A stretch of DNA of 64,000 nucleotides, taken from Opitutia bacterium (GTDB taxonomy: Bacteria > Verrucomicrobiota > Verrucomicrobiia > Opitutales > Opitutaceae). The translations under genes and the position numbers were made by a program. The stretch covers positions 1 to 64,000 of the forward strand of contig CANJIU010000022.1 of NCBI GenBank assembly GCA_947474365.1. The letters are read 5' to 3'. Positions 37,939-48,306 of this stretch are shown piece after piece. Positions within the stretch are counted from its first letter, which is position 1, and every line of letters begins with the position of its first letter. Under the pieces are notes generated by a model. It was not told the origin of the DNA and ran no database searches. It worked only from the letters and a program-made list of their open reading frames with translations.

Positions 37939-40464
37939 ATGTCCCAGGAACCGATGAACAATTTCACGCCACGCGCGCAGCAGGTGCTGGCGCTGGCCCG
38001 CAAGGAAGCCGACCGGTTTCACCATAACTACGTCGGCACCGAGCACATCCTTCTCGGCCTGATCAAGCTGGGGCAGGGCGTCGCTGTCAGCGTCCTCCAG
38101 AAAATGGGACTGGATCTCGAGACCGTGCGCTCCGCGGTGGAGAAGCAGGTTGGTACCGGGCAGGAAACGAAGACGCAGAACAGCATCCCTTACACCCCCC
38201 GCGTCAAGAAGGTGCTCGCCTTGGCAGGCAAAGAGGCGAAGACGCTCAACCACTCTTACGTCGGCACCGAGCATATCCTCCTCGGTCTCTTGCGTGAGGG
38301 GGAGGGCGTGGCGGCTCGCGTGCTCAAATCCCTCGACATCGACATCGAACGGACGCGCAACGAAATCCTCCGTGAGCTCGATCCGCAGTTTTCGGGCGGA
38401 CAGGCCGGCGAGGGTGGGGAAGAAGCGGCGGCAGGAACCCCGCAGCGGCCCGGGGCGCAGCCGGAGGACAAGAAGGAGGTCAAGACGCCCGCCCTCAAGG
38501 CGTTTGGGCGTGACCTTACGGAACTCGCCCGCAAAGGCGAAATGGATCCCGTCATCGGCCGGAAGAACGAAATTCGCCGGGTCATTCAGATTCTCTGTCG
38601 CCGCACCAAGAATAACCCGGTCCTCATCGGTGAGGCGGGCGTGGGCAAGACCGCGATTGTCGAGGGCCTCGCCCAGGAAATCGCCAGCGGGAACGTGCCG
38701 GAAATTCTGTTTGAGAAGAAGGTCATCACCCTCGATCTCGCTCTTATGGTCGCCGGCACCAAGTACCGCGGTCAGTTCGAGGAACGGATCAAGGCGGTGA
38801 TGGACGAGATCAAGCGGGCCAAGAACATCATCCTCTTCATCGACGAGCTGCACACCATCGTGGGTGCCGGCGCGGCCGAGGGTGCGATGGACGCCTCAAA
38901 CATCTTCAAGCCCGCCCTTTCTCGCGGTGAGCTCCAATGTGTCGGTGCCACGACCCTGACCGAATATCGCAAGTATATCGAAAAGGACTCCGCGCTCGAT
39001 CGCCGCTTCCAGTCGGTGAAAGTAGAGGCCCCGTCGGTCGAGGACACCATCCTCATCCTCAAGGGCATTCGCTCAAAGTATGAGGACCATCACAAGGCGA
39101 CCTTCTCTGACAAGTCCCTTGAGGCGGCGGCGAAGATGTCAGATCGCTACATCACCGGAAGATTTCTTCCCGACAAGGCGATCGACGTGATGGACGAGGC
39201 CGGATCCCGCGCCCGCATCGGCGCCCTGAGCCGTCCGCCTGATGTGGAAAATCTCACCAAGGAAATCGAGGCGGTCTGCGCCTTGAAGGAAAAGGCGATC
39301 AGCGAGCAGCACTTCGAGGAGGCGGCAAAATTCCGCGATCAGGAAAAGCAGCTCCGCGTAAAGCAGGAGCAGGTCACCGAGCAGTGGAAAAAACAGCGCG
39401 ATGAAAAGCGCGTGGCGATCGATGAGGACCTGATGATGCAGGTCGTCGCCGACTGGACCGGCATTCCGCTTTCCCGGATGGAAAAGAAGGACAGTGAGAA
39501 ATTGCTCAACCTCGAGGGCGAGCTGCAGAAGGCGGTCATCGGTCAGGACATCGCGTCCAGCGCCATTGCCCGCGCCCTACGCCGTTCACGGGCCGACCTC
39601 AAGGACCCACGCCGCCCCATCGGTTCGTTCATGTTTGTCGGGCCGACCGGCGTCGGCAAGACGATGCTCGCCAAGCAACTCGCCGCCCAGATGTTCGGCA
39701 ATCAGGACGCGATCATCCAGATCGACATGTCGGAATACATGGAGAAGTTCGCTGTTTCCCGTCTCGTCGGTTCGCCCCCGGGCTACGTCGGTTACGAGGA
39801 AGGCGGTCAGCTGACCGAGGCGGTGCGACGCAAGCCCTACGCGGTCGTCCTCTTCGACGAAGTTGAGAAGGCCCATCCCGATGTGATCCAATTGCTGCTC
39901 CAAATCCTCGAGGACGGTCGTCTGACGGACTCGCTGGGTCGTACGGTCGATTTCCGCAATACGATCATCATCATGACATCCAACGTCGGAGCGGCGCTGT
40001 TGCAGCGCCAGACGACGATGGGATTTGCCGCCGCTACGTCGAATTTCAACGATGCGGAAAAGATGCGGGAAAAAGTGCTCGAAGAGGCCAAGCGCGTCTT
40101 CAAGCCGGAGTTCCTGAACCGCATCTCCGACATCATTTTCTTCCGGCCGCTTTCGAAGCTGGACCTGGTGAAGATTGTCGAACTTGAGACGACGCATTTC
40201 GCCAAGCGGCTCACCGAGCGGAAAATCACCCTTGAGTTCACCCAAGAGGCCAAGGACCTATTGATCGAGAAGGGCTACGACGAAAAGTACGGCGCGCGTC
40301 CGTTGCGCCGCGCTGTCGAGCACTACCTCGAGGATCCGCTGGCCGAAGCGCTGCTCCGCGGAGAAGTGAAAGACGGCGAGCCCGTGTTGGTGGCTCGCGA
40401 GGGGGAAAAGCTAATCTTCAAACAAAAGACGCCACCTGCCGCTCCGAGCGGCGTGACGCCCTGA
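37939..40464 (+). CDS. clpC: ATP-dependent Clp protease ATPase subunit ClpC
   Basis: This 841-residue AAA+ unfoldase recognises substrates and feeds them to ClpP. It has two N-domain repeats ([26 protein letters not shown] near 17-42 and a second at 92-118), AAA1 with Walker A GEAGVGKT (231-238) and Walker B IILFIDE (297-303), a UVR-containing middle domain (about 447-475), AAA2 with GPTGVGKT (about 568-575), and a Clp C-terminal domain. The UVR middle domain identifies ClpC and not ClpA or ClpB. It is the last gene of mcsA-mcsB-clpC and is followed by an intrinsic terminator. clpP is not in the window. Confidence 0.96.
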   Translation: MSQEPMNNFTPRAQQVLALARKEADRFHHNYVGTEHILLGLIKLGQGVAVSVLQKMGLDLETVRSAVEKQVGTGQETKTQNSIPYTPRVKKVLALAGKEAKTLNHSYVGTEHILLGLLREGEGVAARVLKSLDIDIERTRNEILRELDPQFSGGQAGEGGEEAAAGTPQRPGAQPEDKKEVKTPALKAFGRDLTELARKGEMDPVIGRKNEIRRVIQILCRRTKNNPVLIGEAGVGKTAIVEGLAQEIASGNVPEILFEKKVITLDLALMVAGTKYRGQFEERIKAVMDEIKRAKNIILFIDELHTIVGAGAAEGAMDASNIFKPALSRGELQCVGATTLTEYRKYIEKDSALDRRFQSVKVEAPSVEDTILILKGIRSKYEDHHKATFSDKSLEAAAKMSDRYITGRFLPDKAIDVMDEAGSRARIGALSRPPDVENLTKEIEAVCALKEKAISEQHFEEAAKFRDQEKQLRVKQEQVTEQWKKQRDEKRVAIDEDLMMQVVADWTGIPLSRMEKKDSEKLLNLEGELQKAVIGQDIASSAIARALRRSRADLKDPRRPIGSFMFVGPTGVGKTMLAKQLAAQMFGNQDAIIQIDMSEYMEKFAVSRLVGSPPGYVGYEEGGQLTEAVRRKPYAVVLFDEVEKAHPDVIQLLLQILEDGRLTDSLGRTVDFRNTIIIMTSNVGAALLQRQTTMGFAAATSNFNDAEKMREKVLEEAKRVFKPEFLNRISDIIFFRPLSKLDLVKIVELETTHFAKRLTERKITLEFTQEAKDLLIEKGYDEKYGARPLRRAVEHYLEDPLAEALLRGEVKDGEPVLVAREGEKLIFKQKTPPAAPSGVTP

Positions 40465-40493
40465 GCAAAACGGCGACCACCCGTCGCCCAACG

Positions 40494-40534
40494 AAACCCC
40501 GCCTCCCGAGAACAAAGGGGGCGGGGTTTTTCTT
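40494..40534 (+). terminator. Intrinsic terminator of the mcsA-mcsB-clpC operon
   Basis: CCCCGCC (40497-40503) pairs with GGCGGGG (40520-40526), with an inner CCC/GGG pair, and TTTTTCTTTT follows. It lies 30 nt after the clpC stop. Confidence 0.85.
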
Positions 40535-40555
40535 TTGGAACGTCCGCCGGCGCTC

Positions 40556-40582
40556 CCGTTGCCGCCGGTGGGACGGCAACGG
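40556..40582. other. 9-bp inverted repeat downstream of the first TonB-dependent receptor
   Basis: CCGTTGCCG and CGGCAACGG stand 9 nt apart, 34 nt beyond the receptor stop. It could stop the leftward receptor transcript, but no T-run follows. Confidence 0.35.
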
Positions 40583-40616
40583 ATTCGCGCCCAACAGGTC
40601 GACCACGCCAGGCGGA

Positions 40617-43298
40617 TCAGAATTCCGTGCCTACGGTCAGCTTGAAGGAGCGCGGGTCACCCCACGATCCACCGGCGGCCGCGGCCGAACGATAATATTC
40701 CTTGTTCGTCAGATTATCGACGTTGAGGTTGAACGTCGTGGTCCGATTGAAGACCTTCGCCGTATAACCGGCGGACAGGACGTAAATCGTGTACGCGGGC
40801 GAGTAGAGCGAAAGGGTGGGTGAAGTGAGGGGGCCGGTCGTGATCCCACTGATATTGGCGGAGCCGCGGTACGTGCGCAGCCGCCAGTTGCCACCGACGC
40901 CGATGGAGAAGCCCTTGAGGAAGCCTTCGCTGAACCGATAGTGGCTGAAGAGATTTCCGCGAGCCTTCGTGTAGCCCGGATTGGGCAAGCCCTCCGGAAT
41001 AGTCAGCAGAAAATCATTCAGCAAGGGGGTCGGTTTGTTCAGCGCCTTTGCCTGATCCTGAAAGTCATGCAACAAGGGCGCCCGATCCACGTTCACCACC
41101 TTGTTGGTGGCATAGCTGGCTGTGAGCCGCCAATTGCGCAGCGGGTTCGCGATTACCTGGATCTCGTTGCCGCTGGTCGTCGTGGTTTGGTAGTCCGTGG
41201 TGCCGCTGGAGTTAAAGGTCGTTGGAAAAATCGCGGCGAGTTCGTCGCGGACGTTGATCGCCGCGCCCGGCGTAAAACGTGCGTTCGGCGTGAAGTTTTT
41301 GTAGTGGGTCACTGCAACCTCGAGCTTGCCCTTGAAAAAGGTCAACCGCGCCGAGATATCGGTGCCTTCGCCTACCGGAATGCCCTGTACTTCGCCGGCG
41401 ACGTAGGTTGCCGCGCCCTCACCGACTGAAATCCGGAACGATTGCGCGTAATTGTAACCAATCGCGAACATATCGTTGAGGCGGAGGATGCCGCCGTAGT
41501 TGGCGCCGTCGACCTTGTAGTGCACGAACGGCTTGGGATTGAGCGCGTCGAGGTAGTCGACGACCCATTCCTTTTGCGGCCGGACGGAGCCGATGGTCGT
41601 CTTCATGTTAAACTCATCCTGGCGGTAGCCGACCATCGTGAACAGGTGATCGTTGAAATAGCTGCCCGAGGCTCCAAAGCCGTACGATGGCGTGTAGAAG
41701 CGGCGGTTGATGAACTGACCGGTAGCCGCGACCGCATTCGAGAGGTCCGGATACCAGGCTGACACACCGGGGACCGGTCCCAGATCGCCCGTGCGCTCAT
41801 TGGCCGAGCCGTCCTTTAGGTAAAACCGGCGAATAAAGCGGTTGTTGGTGAAGGTCGTGCGGTTCGCGACAAACGCCGCCTGGGTGATCGCGGGATTGAT
41901 GACCCCGGTCCAATTCGGATTCGCCATGTCCAGATACTCTCCGTACTTCGGCTTCTTCTGCCCGGGATTGTCCTGATGCTGCTGCGCGTTGACGATGAAC
42001 TGCTGCTTCATCCACTTGAAGTACGTGAAGTCGTAAACGGCGGAAATCCGCATGTCGCGGACGATGTTGCCATTCAGGTTCCGGGTGCGGAGGTACTCCG
42101 TGTAGAGTTCGTTGTAATAGGGATTCACCGCGCCGTTTGGCAGCAGGGGACTGCGATCCCGCGTAATCGCGCGGGACGTGTAGGACCAATTGTCGATCTG
42201 CTGCTGGTAGAAGTTGCCCGAAAGCTGCAGGTGCAGGTTCTTCCCGATGTGTTGTTCCGCTTCGAACGTGACGGAATCAGTGTAGTTCTTGAACGTGGCG
42301 TTCGGTCCGTTGGACTGAAACGCCTTCGGGACGATCGACGGATCGATGACGGCAATGGCTGGTCCGGTGCTGATGACGCGGCCCGTTGCTCGGTACGCGG
42401 CACCGGTTTCCGGGATGTAGATGTAGCCGCCACCGATGGCCAGCGTCGCCTGCGCTGCCCGAATAAAGGAGTCGGTGAACATGCCCTGCGAGTTCACTGA
42501 AGTCGTCTTGTTGTGCTCGGCCATTACGCTGATCGAGGTGGACTTGAAGGGCCGGTACGTGACCGCGCCGTAAACGCCGCGGAAATCGCGCCGGACGTTG
42601 TCGATCCATGAATCGTTCGTGCTCGTGACCGCCGCAACCCGCAGGGCGAGTTTGTTCTTGATAATAGGGCGGTTGACGTCGACTTCGGCCCGTAGGAGGG
42701 AGTTGCTGCCCACCATGAGGCGCAGGCGGTTGACATTGCGCGTGAAGAGACCGCGCTTGGTGATCTGGTGGTTCGCGCCGCCGACGTCCGCCTCGCCGTA
42801 GAGAAACGCGTTCGGTCCGCGCAATTCCTCGACGCGCTCCGTGCTGTACGAGTCCATCGGGGAATACCAGATCCAGCCGTTGCGAAGGGCATAGGCGTTC
42901 GGGACACCCCGGAGAATCACCCGGCTGGAGACGGTGGCATTGGGTTCCGGATTCGATTCACCGGACACCATCCAGGTCGCAATTTCCTCCATCGTGGTGA
43001 GTCCGAGGTCCTCGATGAACTGGGCGTTGATGATTGAAATCGAGTTCGCGACATTTTTGAGCGGCTGCACCGTGCGCATGCCGGATGTCGTCATCATCGA
43101 TTCATAGCCGAGATCCTTTTCCTCGGTGACGGTAAAGGTGGAAAGTTGCAGCGCCTCGTCCTTGCCCGTGGTGGACTGACCGCCCGTCGCAGAAGCGGAA
43201 GCGGTCTGAGCGACGCTGAGTGCGGGCAGAAGCAATCCGAGCACGGCTGTCGTGAGAGCGGTCATGGGGCGCCGCAAGAGGACGGGGATATGGTTCAT
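40617..43298 (-). CDS. TonB-dependent outer-membrane receptor, plug plus barrel
   Basis: The 893-residue protein from ATG 43298 has a signal peptide (MTALTTAVLGLLLPALSVAQ), a TonB-box-like start (ALQLSTFTVTEEKD), and a plug domain (about 45-160) with NVANSISIINAQFIEDLGLTTMEEIATWM, ILRGVPNAYALRNGW and ERVEELRGPNAFLYGEADVGG. A long beta-barrel ends in Phe (KLTVGTEF), the usual outer-membrane assembly signal. It imports an unknown large substrate, such as an oligosaccharide or metal complex, by energy from TonB. There is no N-terminal STN or carboxypeptidase-like domain. No SusD gene is adjacent. The type is abundant in Opitutaceae-like genomes. Confidence 0.9.
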   Translation of the reverse strand: MNHIPVLLRRPMTALTTAVLGLLLPALSVAQTASASATGGQSTTGKDEALQLSTFTVTEEKDLGYESMMTTSGMRTVQPLKNVANSISIINAQFIEDLGLTTMEEIATWMVSGESNPEPNATVSSRVILRGVPNAYALRNGWIWYSPMDSYSTERVEELRGPNAFLYGEADVGGANHQITKRGLFTRNVNRLRLMVGSNSLLRAEVDVNRPIIKNKLALRVAAVTSTNDSWIDNVRRDFRGVYGAVTYRPFKSTSISVMAEHNKTTSVNSQGMFTDSFIRAAQATLAIGGGYIYIPETGAAYRATGRVISTGPAIAVIDPSIVPKAFQSNGPNATFKNYTDSVTFEAEQHIGKNLHLQLSGNFYQQQIDNWSYTSRAITRDRSPLLPNGAVNPYYNELYTEYLRTRNLNGNIVRDMRISAVYDFTYFKWMKQQFIVNAQQHQDNPGQKKPKYGEYLDMANPNWTGVINPAITQAAFVANRTTFTNNRFIRRFYLKDGSANERTGDLGPVPGVSAWYPDLSNAVAATGQFINRRFYTPSYGFGASGSYFNDHLFTMVGYRQDEFNMKTTIGSVRPQKEWVVDYLDALNPKPFVHYKVDGANYGGILRLNDMFAIGYNYAQSFRISVGEGAATYVAGEVQGIPVGEGTDISARLTFFKGKLEVAVTHYKNFTPNARFTPGAAINVRDELAAIFPTTFNSSGTTDYQTTTTSGNEIQVIANPLRNWRLTASYATNKVVNVDRAPLLHDFQDQAKALNKPTPLLNDFLLTIPEGLPNPGYTKARGNLFSHYRFSEGFLKGFSIGVGGNWRLRTYRGSANISGITTGPLTSPTLSLYSPAYTIYVLSAGYTAKVFNRTTTFNLNVDNLTNKEYYRSAAAAGGSWGDPRSFKLTVGTEF

Positions 43299-43489
43299 GA
43301 TCGTGAGTGGGTGGGTCGTTCGCGAGGCGTTTGGTGGGTTCGGACAGGTCGGGTCCGATCGTCGTTTGGGCAAAGCACGGTGCGTGCCCGGGTGAGGGCC
43401 GATACTCGGCGGAGGCCGGCCGGAATCAAGTCTGAATCCGCCGCACTAAGTAACCGTTCGTATACTCAATCGCCGGCGGAGAATAGCGG

Positions 43490-46400
43490 CTAAAACGTCC
43501 CTTTTACGCCAAAAGACCAAAGCGAGCCGTAGGTCGTGCGCTGGCGGAATTGCGCCATCTCCGGCGTGTGTGGGCCGTAGATTTGGGTGTCGTTGGTCGC
43601 GTCGCCGATGTTTCGGAAATTGGCGAAAACGGCGAAGCGCTTGCGGAGATGGAATTCGCCCTGGAGATCCATGAAGAGCAGCTTCGAGGTCCAGTTGAAC
43701 GTGCCCGCCTCGATGCTCCGACCTGTCACCGGATCGCCGCGGCTGAGGCCCCGGTAATTCCAGTTCACGCGCACATTGAATTTTTCTCGGCTCAGGCTGA
43801 GGCCACCGTTGTAGCTGCGGGGTACATAGCCGGAGAAGTTTGCGTTGTCATCGCCGGTCGCCCGAATGGCCGTGGCGTTGGCAAACACCTGGACGCCGCG
43901 CGCCCAGTGCGGCAGGAATTTCAGCACCTGCTTGTAGTCGAATTCGCAGCCGGTCATCCGCACCTTGCCGCGCAGGTTGTACTGAGTCGCCACATCGTAG
44001 CGTCCATAGGTCGCGGCGTCGATGTCGTAGAGCGTGAGAAATTCGGGCGTCGCCGGAAACGTGGTCGAGCCGAAGAAATTCTCGAAATCCCGGCGAAACG
44101 CCCCGACCGACACCTGGCCGACTCCCTCAAAATAATACTCCAGGCGCAGTTTCGTGCTGTTGGCGCTCCACGCCTTGATCCCGGCGTTGTTCACGACGAT
44201 CCGGTTGCTGGCCGAGGGAGCAGACTCGGGGTCGGGCAGGGTCACGCCATTGACGTACTGGGCGAAATTCGGCCGGCCGACGGACCGATAGGCGCCGGCG
44301 CGAAGGATGAGGTTTTCGCGGACGTTGTAGCTGGCGTTGAGGCTGGGAAAGAGGCGCAGGTACTCCTTGGTCGTGTGCGCCGCGCGCTCGATGAACGTCA
44401 GCTGCGAATAGGCGAGGCCGGCGTTGGTCGGAACGGTCAGTAGGGGTCGTCCAGTGGCATCGCGTCGCACATTGCCGGAGGCGTCGCGCTGAAAATCGCG
44501 TGACGGATCCGTGAGCGGGCCCTCGCCGTCGATGTTGGTCTGCTCGGCGCGCAGGCCGCCGACGAGCTTTAGTCGGCGTTGCAGCAACGCGAGATCGCCG
44601 CGGAGGTAGGCCGATGAAATGACCTCCTGCGCGAGCTTCGAACCGGTGATTTGCGAGCGAAACAGGGCGTTTTGGTCGACGGTCGCCTTCGCCGGGTTGT
44701 CGCGATAATAGTTATACGCCTCCTGCGTGCTCACGTATTGGATCTTGGGGAAACCGTACGGCGCGGTGCGCTCCGAAAAAACCTCGTCGAGGAGCGGGGC
44801 GGCGTTTTCCCGCGTGAGGGTGTACGACGGGGTCGTCGCGCGGTTGTCGCGCAGCGACTGACGGACGTCGATTCCGCCCTTGAGACCCAGCGGCAGCCCG
44901 TTCAGGTCGAAGTCGCGGCGCAAGCTGGCGTTGGCGCTGCGTTTCACGTCCTGGGTCCGGCTTGAGGTGCCATTGCCGGTGCTGAGCACGTAGGTGCCGA
45001 GGTTGTACGGATCGACGGGGGCGCCGGTCGTGCCGTCAAAAACACTGATGCGTCCGGGGCGCAGGTAGAAATTGTCGTCGAAATTGATCGTCACGTTCTG
45101 GCGAATCGAGGTGACGTTGTTCAGGTAGCCCTTGTCGATGCTGCGGAACGTCAGCTCCTCGTGGGAAAGGGCGCCACCGGCCTCGGCCTTCCAGATCGGC
45201 CCGTTGTGCCGGTAGGTGAGCATTGGCATGTACTTGAGGCGCGAGTGATGTCGGGACTGCGAGGCGGTGCGGATTTCCCCGCGCCCGACCTGCCCGTGGG
45301 TGAACGCCGTCGTGAAGTCGGTGGGGTTCACACGCTGCACGAGAAAGGTGACGTTGCGTTGGTTCAGCGGCGAGTCGTAGAGCGCGTATTCGAACGCAAA
45401 CGACACGCGGTCGTACGGTCCCAGCTTGTAGTCAATCGTCGCGCCCAGCGAGGTGCGTTGGGTGTGCTTGCCGCCGTCTTCGACCACGTAGTCGGTCAGA
45501 TAGGGCTTGTCGGGCGTCGTGTCCGGGTACTGCGTCGTGGCCGTGGCAGCCGTGATCCCATTGGTGGCCGATCCCGTCCCCCGCCAGGTGTTCGCGCTGC
45601 GTTCCTCCTCGGTGTACTGCTTGGTGCTCGCGCCCGTGAGCGTGAAGCCGAAGCGGTCGTTTACCGGCTTCACATAGGAAAAATCAAAGCCCGGGTGAAC
45701 CTTGCGCGTGCGCACCCAGCGCGGGCCCGGAGTCTTGGAGAACAGGTGCCGGTCGTTGTCGCGCATCATCATGAACGCGCTGTAACTGAACGTTGGTCGG
45801 GCGTAGTCGAAGGCGCTGCGCGGGACCATGTTGATCGAACCGGCCAGCGCGGCGCCGGGCGACTCCGGGGTGGGCGAGTGGATCGCCTCGATGCGCGCCA
45901 TGTTATTCATCGAAATCGTGTGGAAGTCGACGTTGCGCGTTGTCCCGCCACCCGACACGGTCGAGAGGTCAAAGCCGCCCACGGTGATCGGAACGTATTC
46001 CGGCGGCACGCCGCCCATGGACACGGAGCGTGCCGCGCCCCCGATGAAGTCGATCGTGATACCGGGGAGAAATTTCATAAAATCGCCCACATTGTTCTCC
46101 AAAACGGATCCAAATTCGTCGGCCGAAACGACGTTGACGATGTTTGAAGCGAAGCGCTGCTCGTTGATCGCGATGGCCGCACCGTTCCGCTCCTTCGACG
46201 ACGTTACGACGAAACTCGCGAGACTCACGATGCTGCCGCCCAGGTGAATGTCGTGGCGTGCGGTCGCGCCGGGCCCGACGGGCACGGTCTCGGCCTGTGC
46301 GTCGAAGCCCGTGAAAAAGGTCCGCACCCGCGCCTCCCCGGCCGGCACCTGCGTCAGGCGAAAAAACCCGCCGGTTCCGGAAAACGTTTCCAACGCGGTG

Positions 46401-46567
46401 CCGTCGACCGTGACGCGGGCGCGCTCAACGTAGTCGCCGGTCTGATCGTTGAATACCCGGCCTTCGATCGTACCAGCCGGAGCGGACTGGCCGTTGACGA
46501 GAGAGGGGCTGTGCAGGAGGGCCCACGCGACCATGAGGGCGCATCGGCAGGAAAGGAGGGATTTCAT
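43490..46567 (-). CDS. TonB-dependent receptor with N-terminal carboxypeptidase-like regulatory domain
   Basis: The 1025-residue protein starts at ATG 46567 with a signal peptide (ALMVAWALLHSPSLVNG). Next comes a carboxypeptidase regulatory-like beta-sandwich (about 30-110, GTIEGRVFNDQTGDYVERA and VPAGEARVRTFFTGFDAQ), then a plug with VVSADEFGSVLENNVGDFMKFLPG and GGVPPEYVPITVGGFDL. The barrel ends WSFGVKGTF with a terminal Phe. The same frame stays open to 46900 by chance. Receptors of this architecture are typical of polysaccharide-using bacteria. A shikimate-dehydrogenase-like gene is divergent, 126 nt away. The ligand is unknown. Confidence 0.9.
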   Translation of the reverse strand: MKSLLSCRCALMVAWALLHSPSLVNGQSAPAGTIEGRVFNDQTGDYVERARVTVDGTALETFSGTGGFFRLTQVPAGEARVRTFFTGFDAQAETVPVGPGATARHDIHLGGSIVSLASFVVTSSKERNGAAIAINEQRFASNIVNVVSADEFGSVLENNVGDFMKFLPGITIDFIGGAARSVSMGGVPPEYVPITVGGFDLSTVSGGGTTRNVDFHTISMNNMARIEAIHSPTPESPGAALAGSINMVPRSAFDYARPTFSYSAFMMMRDNDRHLFSKTPGPRWVRTRKVHPGFDFSYVKPVNDRFGFTLTGASTKQYTEEERSANTWRGTGSATNGITAATATTQYPDTTPDKPYLTDYVVEDGGKHTQRTSLGATIDYKLGPYDRVSFAFEYALYDSPLNQRNVTFLVQRVNPTDFTTAFTHGQVGRGEIRTASQSRHHSRLKYMPMLTYRHNGPIWKAEAGGALSHEELTFRSIDKGYLNNVTSIRQNVTINFDDNFYLRPGRISVFDGTTGAPVDPYNLGTYVLSTGNGTSSRTQDVKRSANASLRRDFDLNGLPLGLKGGIDVRQSLRDNRATTPSYTLTRENAAPLLDEVFSERTAPYGFPKIQYVSTQEAYNYYRDNPAKATVDQNALFRSQITGSKLAQEVISSAYLRGDLALLQRRLKLVGGLRAEQTNIDGEGPLTDPSRDFQRDASGNVRRDATGRPLLTVPTNAGLAYSQLTFIERAAHTTKEYLRLFPSLNASYNVRENLILRAGAYRSVGRPNFAQYVNGVTLPDPESAPSASNRIVVNNAGIKAWSANSTKLRLEYYFEGVGQVSVGAFRRDFENFFGSTTFPATPEFLTLYDIDAATYGRYDVATQYNLRGKVRMTGCEFDYKQVLKFLPHWARGVQVFANATAIRATGDDNANFSGYVPRSYNGGLSLSREKFNVRVNWNYRGLSRGDPVTGRSIEAGTFNWTSKLLFMDLQGEFHLRKRFAVFANFRNIGDATNDTQIYGPHTPEMAQFRQRTTYGSLWSFGVKGTF

Positions 46568-46693
46568 GGCAAAGCCGGAGGGTGCGGTATCGGACGGGTT
46601 GGCAGAGGAGATGATATCGCCGGTGGTCGGTGGGCAACCTTGGCCTGAAAAGTTTGGCATTTTGTAACAGATTCCTGAAGCGTGCGCATTTTG

Positions 46694-47641
46694 ATGATGC
46701 CCGATCTGAAACCAGCGACCCGTCCCACCATGTATTTCATCGGGGTCACCACGCGCCAATCCTCCATCAACGCGGTGTTTCCCCTCTGGGCGGCGCGTTT
46801 GGGACTGAGTGATTGCGAATTGCGCGGTTTGGATTTTCCGCTGCATGATGAGCCCGACCGCTATCGCGCGGCGGTCAATTTCATCAAATGCGATCCGCAT
46901 TCACTGGGCGCGCTCGTGACGACGCACAAGATCGACCTTTACCACGCTTGCCGCGATTTGTTCGACGCAATCGATCCTCTCACCGCGTCGCTCGGCGAGG
47001 TGGGGAGCATTTTCAAACGAAACGGCCGGCTGCACGGTCGCGCCGTGGACCCTTGGACGTCGGGCTATGCTCTTGAGGCGATTCTGACTGGCGAGCATTG
47101 GCGGGACGGACGCGAAGCGTTGATTTTAGGAGCGGGAGGCGCCGGGACAGCGCTTACCTGGCACCTGGCAAAGTCAGAGCATGGCCCGCACCGTCCCTCC
47201 CGGGTGCAGGTGGTCGACCGCGCCGCTGATCGTTTGAACCACCTTCGTCAGCTTCACGCCACCTGGCCTGGCGCGATTCCGCTGGAGTGTCACGTGGCGC
47301 ACGACCGTTCGGTGGCGGACGCGGTCGTCTCGCGGCTCCCGCCGGGTTCGCTGGTGGTGAATGCGACTGGCATGGGCAAGGACACGCCGGGTTCTCCCTT
47401 GTCGGATTCCGCGGTCTTTCCCGAGAACGGGCGCGTGTGGGAATTCAACTACCGGGGAAACCTGGTGTTCCTCGAACAGGCGCGGTCGCAAAGGGAGGCC
47501 CGGCGGCTGCACGTAGTCGACGGCTGGGAGTATTTTCTCCACGGCTGGACACGCGTGATGGCCGATGTGTTCGACCGAGAGATCCCGAAGAGCGGACCTT
47601 TGTTCGAGGAACTCGGGCGGATAGCGGCGCGGACCCGCTGA
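46694..47641 (+). CDS. Shikimate dehydrogenase-like NAD(P) oxidoreductase, atypical active site
   Basis: The protein has the shikimate-dehydrogenase fold: N-terminal substrate domain with YFIGVTTRQSSINAVFPLW, GALVTTHKIDLY (with the catalytic-type Lys), the GRAVDPWTSGYALE strand, and a Rossmann domain with ALILGAGGAGTALTWHLAK and VVNATGMGKDTPGSPL. In AroE the second motif reads NTD, where Asn and Asp bind shikimate; here it is AVDP, so a different substrate is likely. ATG 46694 gives 315 residues; GTG 46682 and ATG 46730 are alternatives. It is divergent from a TonB-dependent receptor, and a GNAT gene lies convergently downstream. Real function unknown. Confidence 0.78.
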   Translation: MMPDLKPATRPTMYFIGVTTRQSSINAVFPLWAARLGLSDCELRGLDFPLHDEPDRYRAAVNFIKCDPHSLGALVTTHKIDLYHACRDLFDAIDPLTASLGEVGSIFKRNGRLHGRAVDPWTSGYALEAILTGEHWRDGREALILGAGGAGTALTWHLAKSEHGPHRPSRVQVVDRAADRLNHLRQLHATWPGAIPLECHVAHDRSVADAVVSRLPPGSLVVNATGMGKDTPGSPLSDSAVFPENGRVWEFNYRGNLVFLEQARSQREARRLHVVDGWEYFLHGWTRVMADVFDREIPKSGPLFEELGRIAARTR

Positions 47642-47655
47642 GTGAGCCGGCGCGG

Positions 47656-48168
47656 CTACGGCGCCACGCGCCGTCCGACGATGACAAGATCGCGCTCGAC
47701 GCCGTCGAGGACAGCGACGTGTGGAAACGTTCCCCAGCGCGCGAAACCATGCCGTTCGAACAGTTGCAGGCTCGGTTGATTGTGGCCGAAGATATAGCCG
47801 AGCAACGTGTGCAGGCCGAGTCTCGGCGAACGCTCAATCGCGAGCTGAAGCAGGTGGCGTCCGAGGCCTTGGCGGCGATGTGACGGTGCGACATAGATCG
47901 CGATCATTGCCGTGCCGTCATAGGCGGCGCGGGCGTAAAAGGTGTCGAAGCTCAGCCAGGCGCAGACCTCGCCACCGGAACGGCAGAGGACCCAGATTGG
48001 CCGCGAAGGGTGTTGGTGCGCCGCGAGCCACGGTCGGCGGGCTTCGACCGTGACGGGTTCGAGGTCTGCGGTGACCATGCGGCTCGGAATCGTGGCGTTG
48101 TAGATTGCAACAATGGCAGGCAGGTCGGCCTCGTCGGCATCGCGAAGGGTGAGATCGGAGAGCGGCAT
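47656..48168 (-). CDS. GNAT-family N-acetyltransferase (phosphinothricin acetyltransferase-like)
   Basis: ATG 48168 gives 170 residues. The GNAT fold is clear: LRDADEADLPAIVAIYNATIPSRMVTADLEPV, a central CAWLSFDTFYARAAYDGTAMIAIYV strand, the acetyl-CoA P-loop RRQGLGRHLLQ, and a final QPSLQLFERHGFARWGTFP. The IYNATI and LFERHGF features are those of the phosphinothricin acetyltransferase (Pat/YwnH) group, which acetylates small amines and antibiotics. The substrate here cannot be predicted. An upstream open frame to 48306 is not family-like. Confidence 0.88.
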   Translation of the reverse strand: MPLSDLTLRDADEADLPAIVAIYNATIPSRMVTADLEPVTVEARRPWLAAHQHPSRPIWVLCRSGGEVCAWLSFDTFYARAAYDGTAMIAIYVAPSHRRQGLGRHLLQLAIERSPRLGLHTLLGYIFGHNQPSLQLFERHGFARWGTFPHVAVLDGVERDLVIVGRRVAP

Positions 48169-48306
48169 CCGTCCTTGCCTTTCACAATTCCCGCCGGATG
48201 GCGATGGGGTAAGTCGGGTGGGATCTGGGGACCGATGCCGTGCGCTTGTCGCGGCAGCGTCGGGGTGGGCGGGCAGGTCCTGCAAAACCGCAGGGGAGCC
48301 CGTCAA

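Noticed and set aside
46568..46693. Shared promoter with repeated GCATTTTG units between receptor and shikimate-like gene
   Set aside because: The 8-nt repeats (46657 and 46686) are short and no convincing -35/-10 pair accompanies them.
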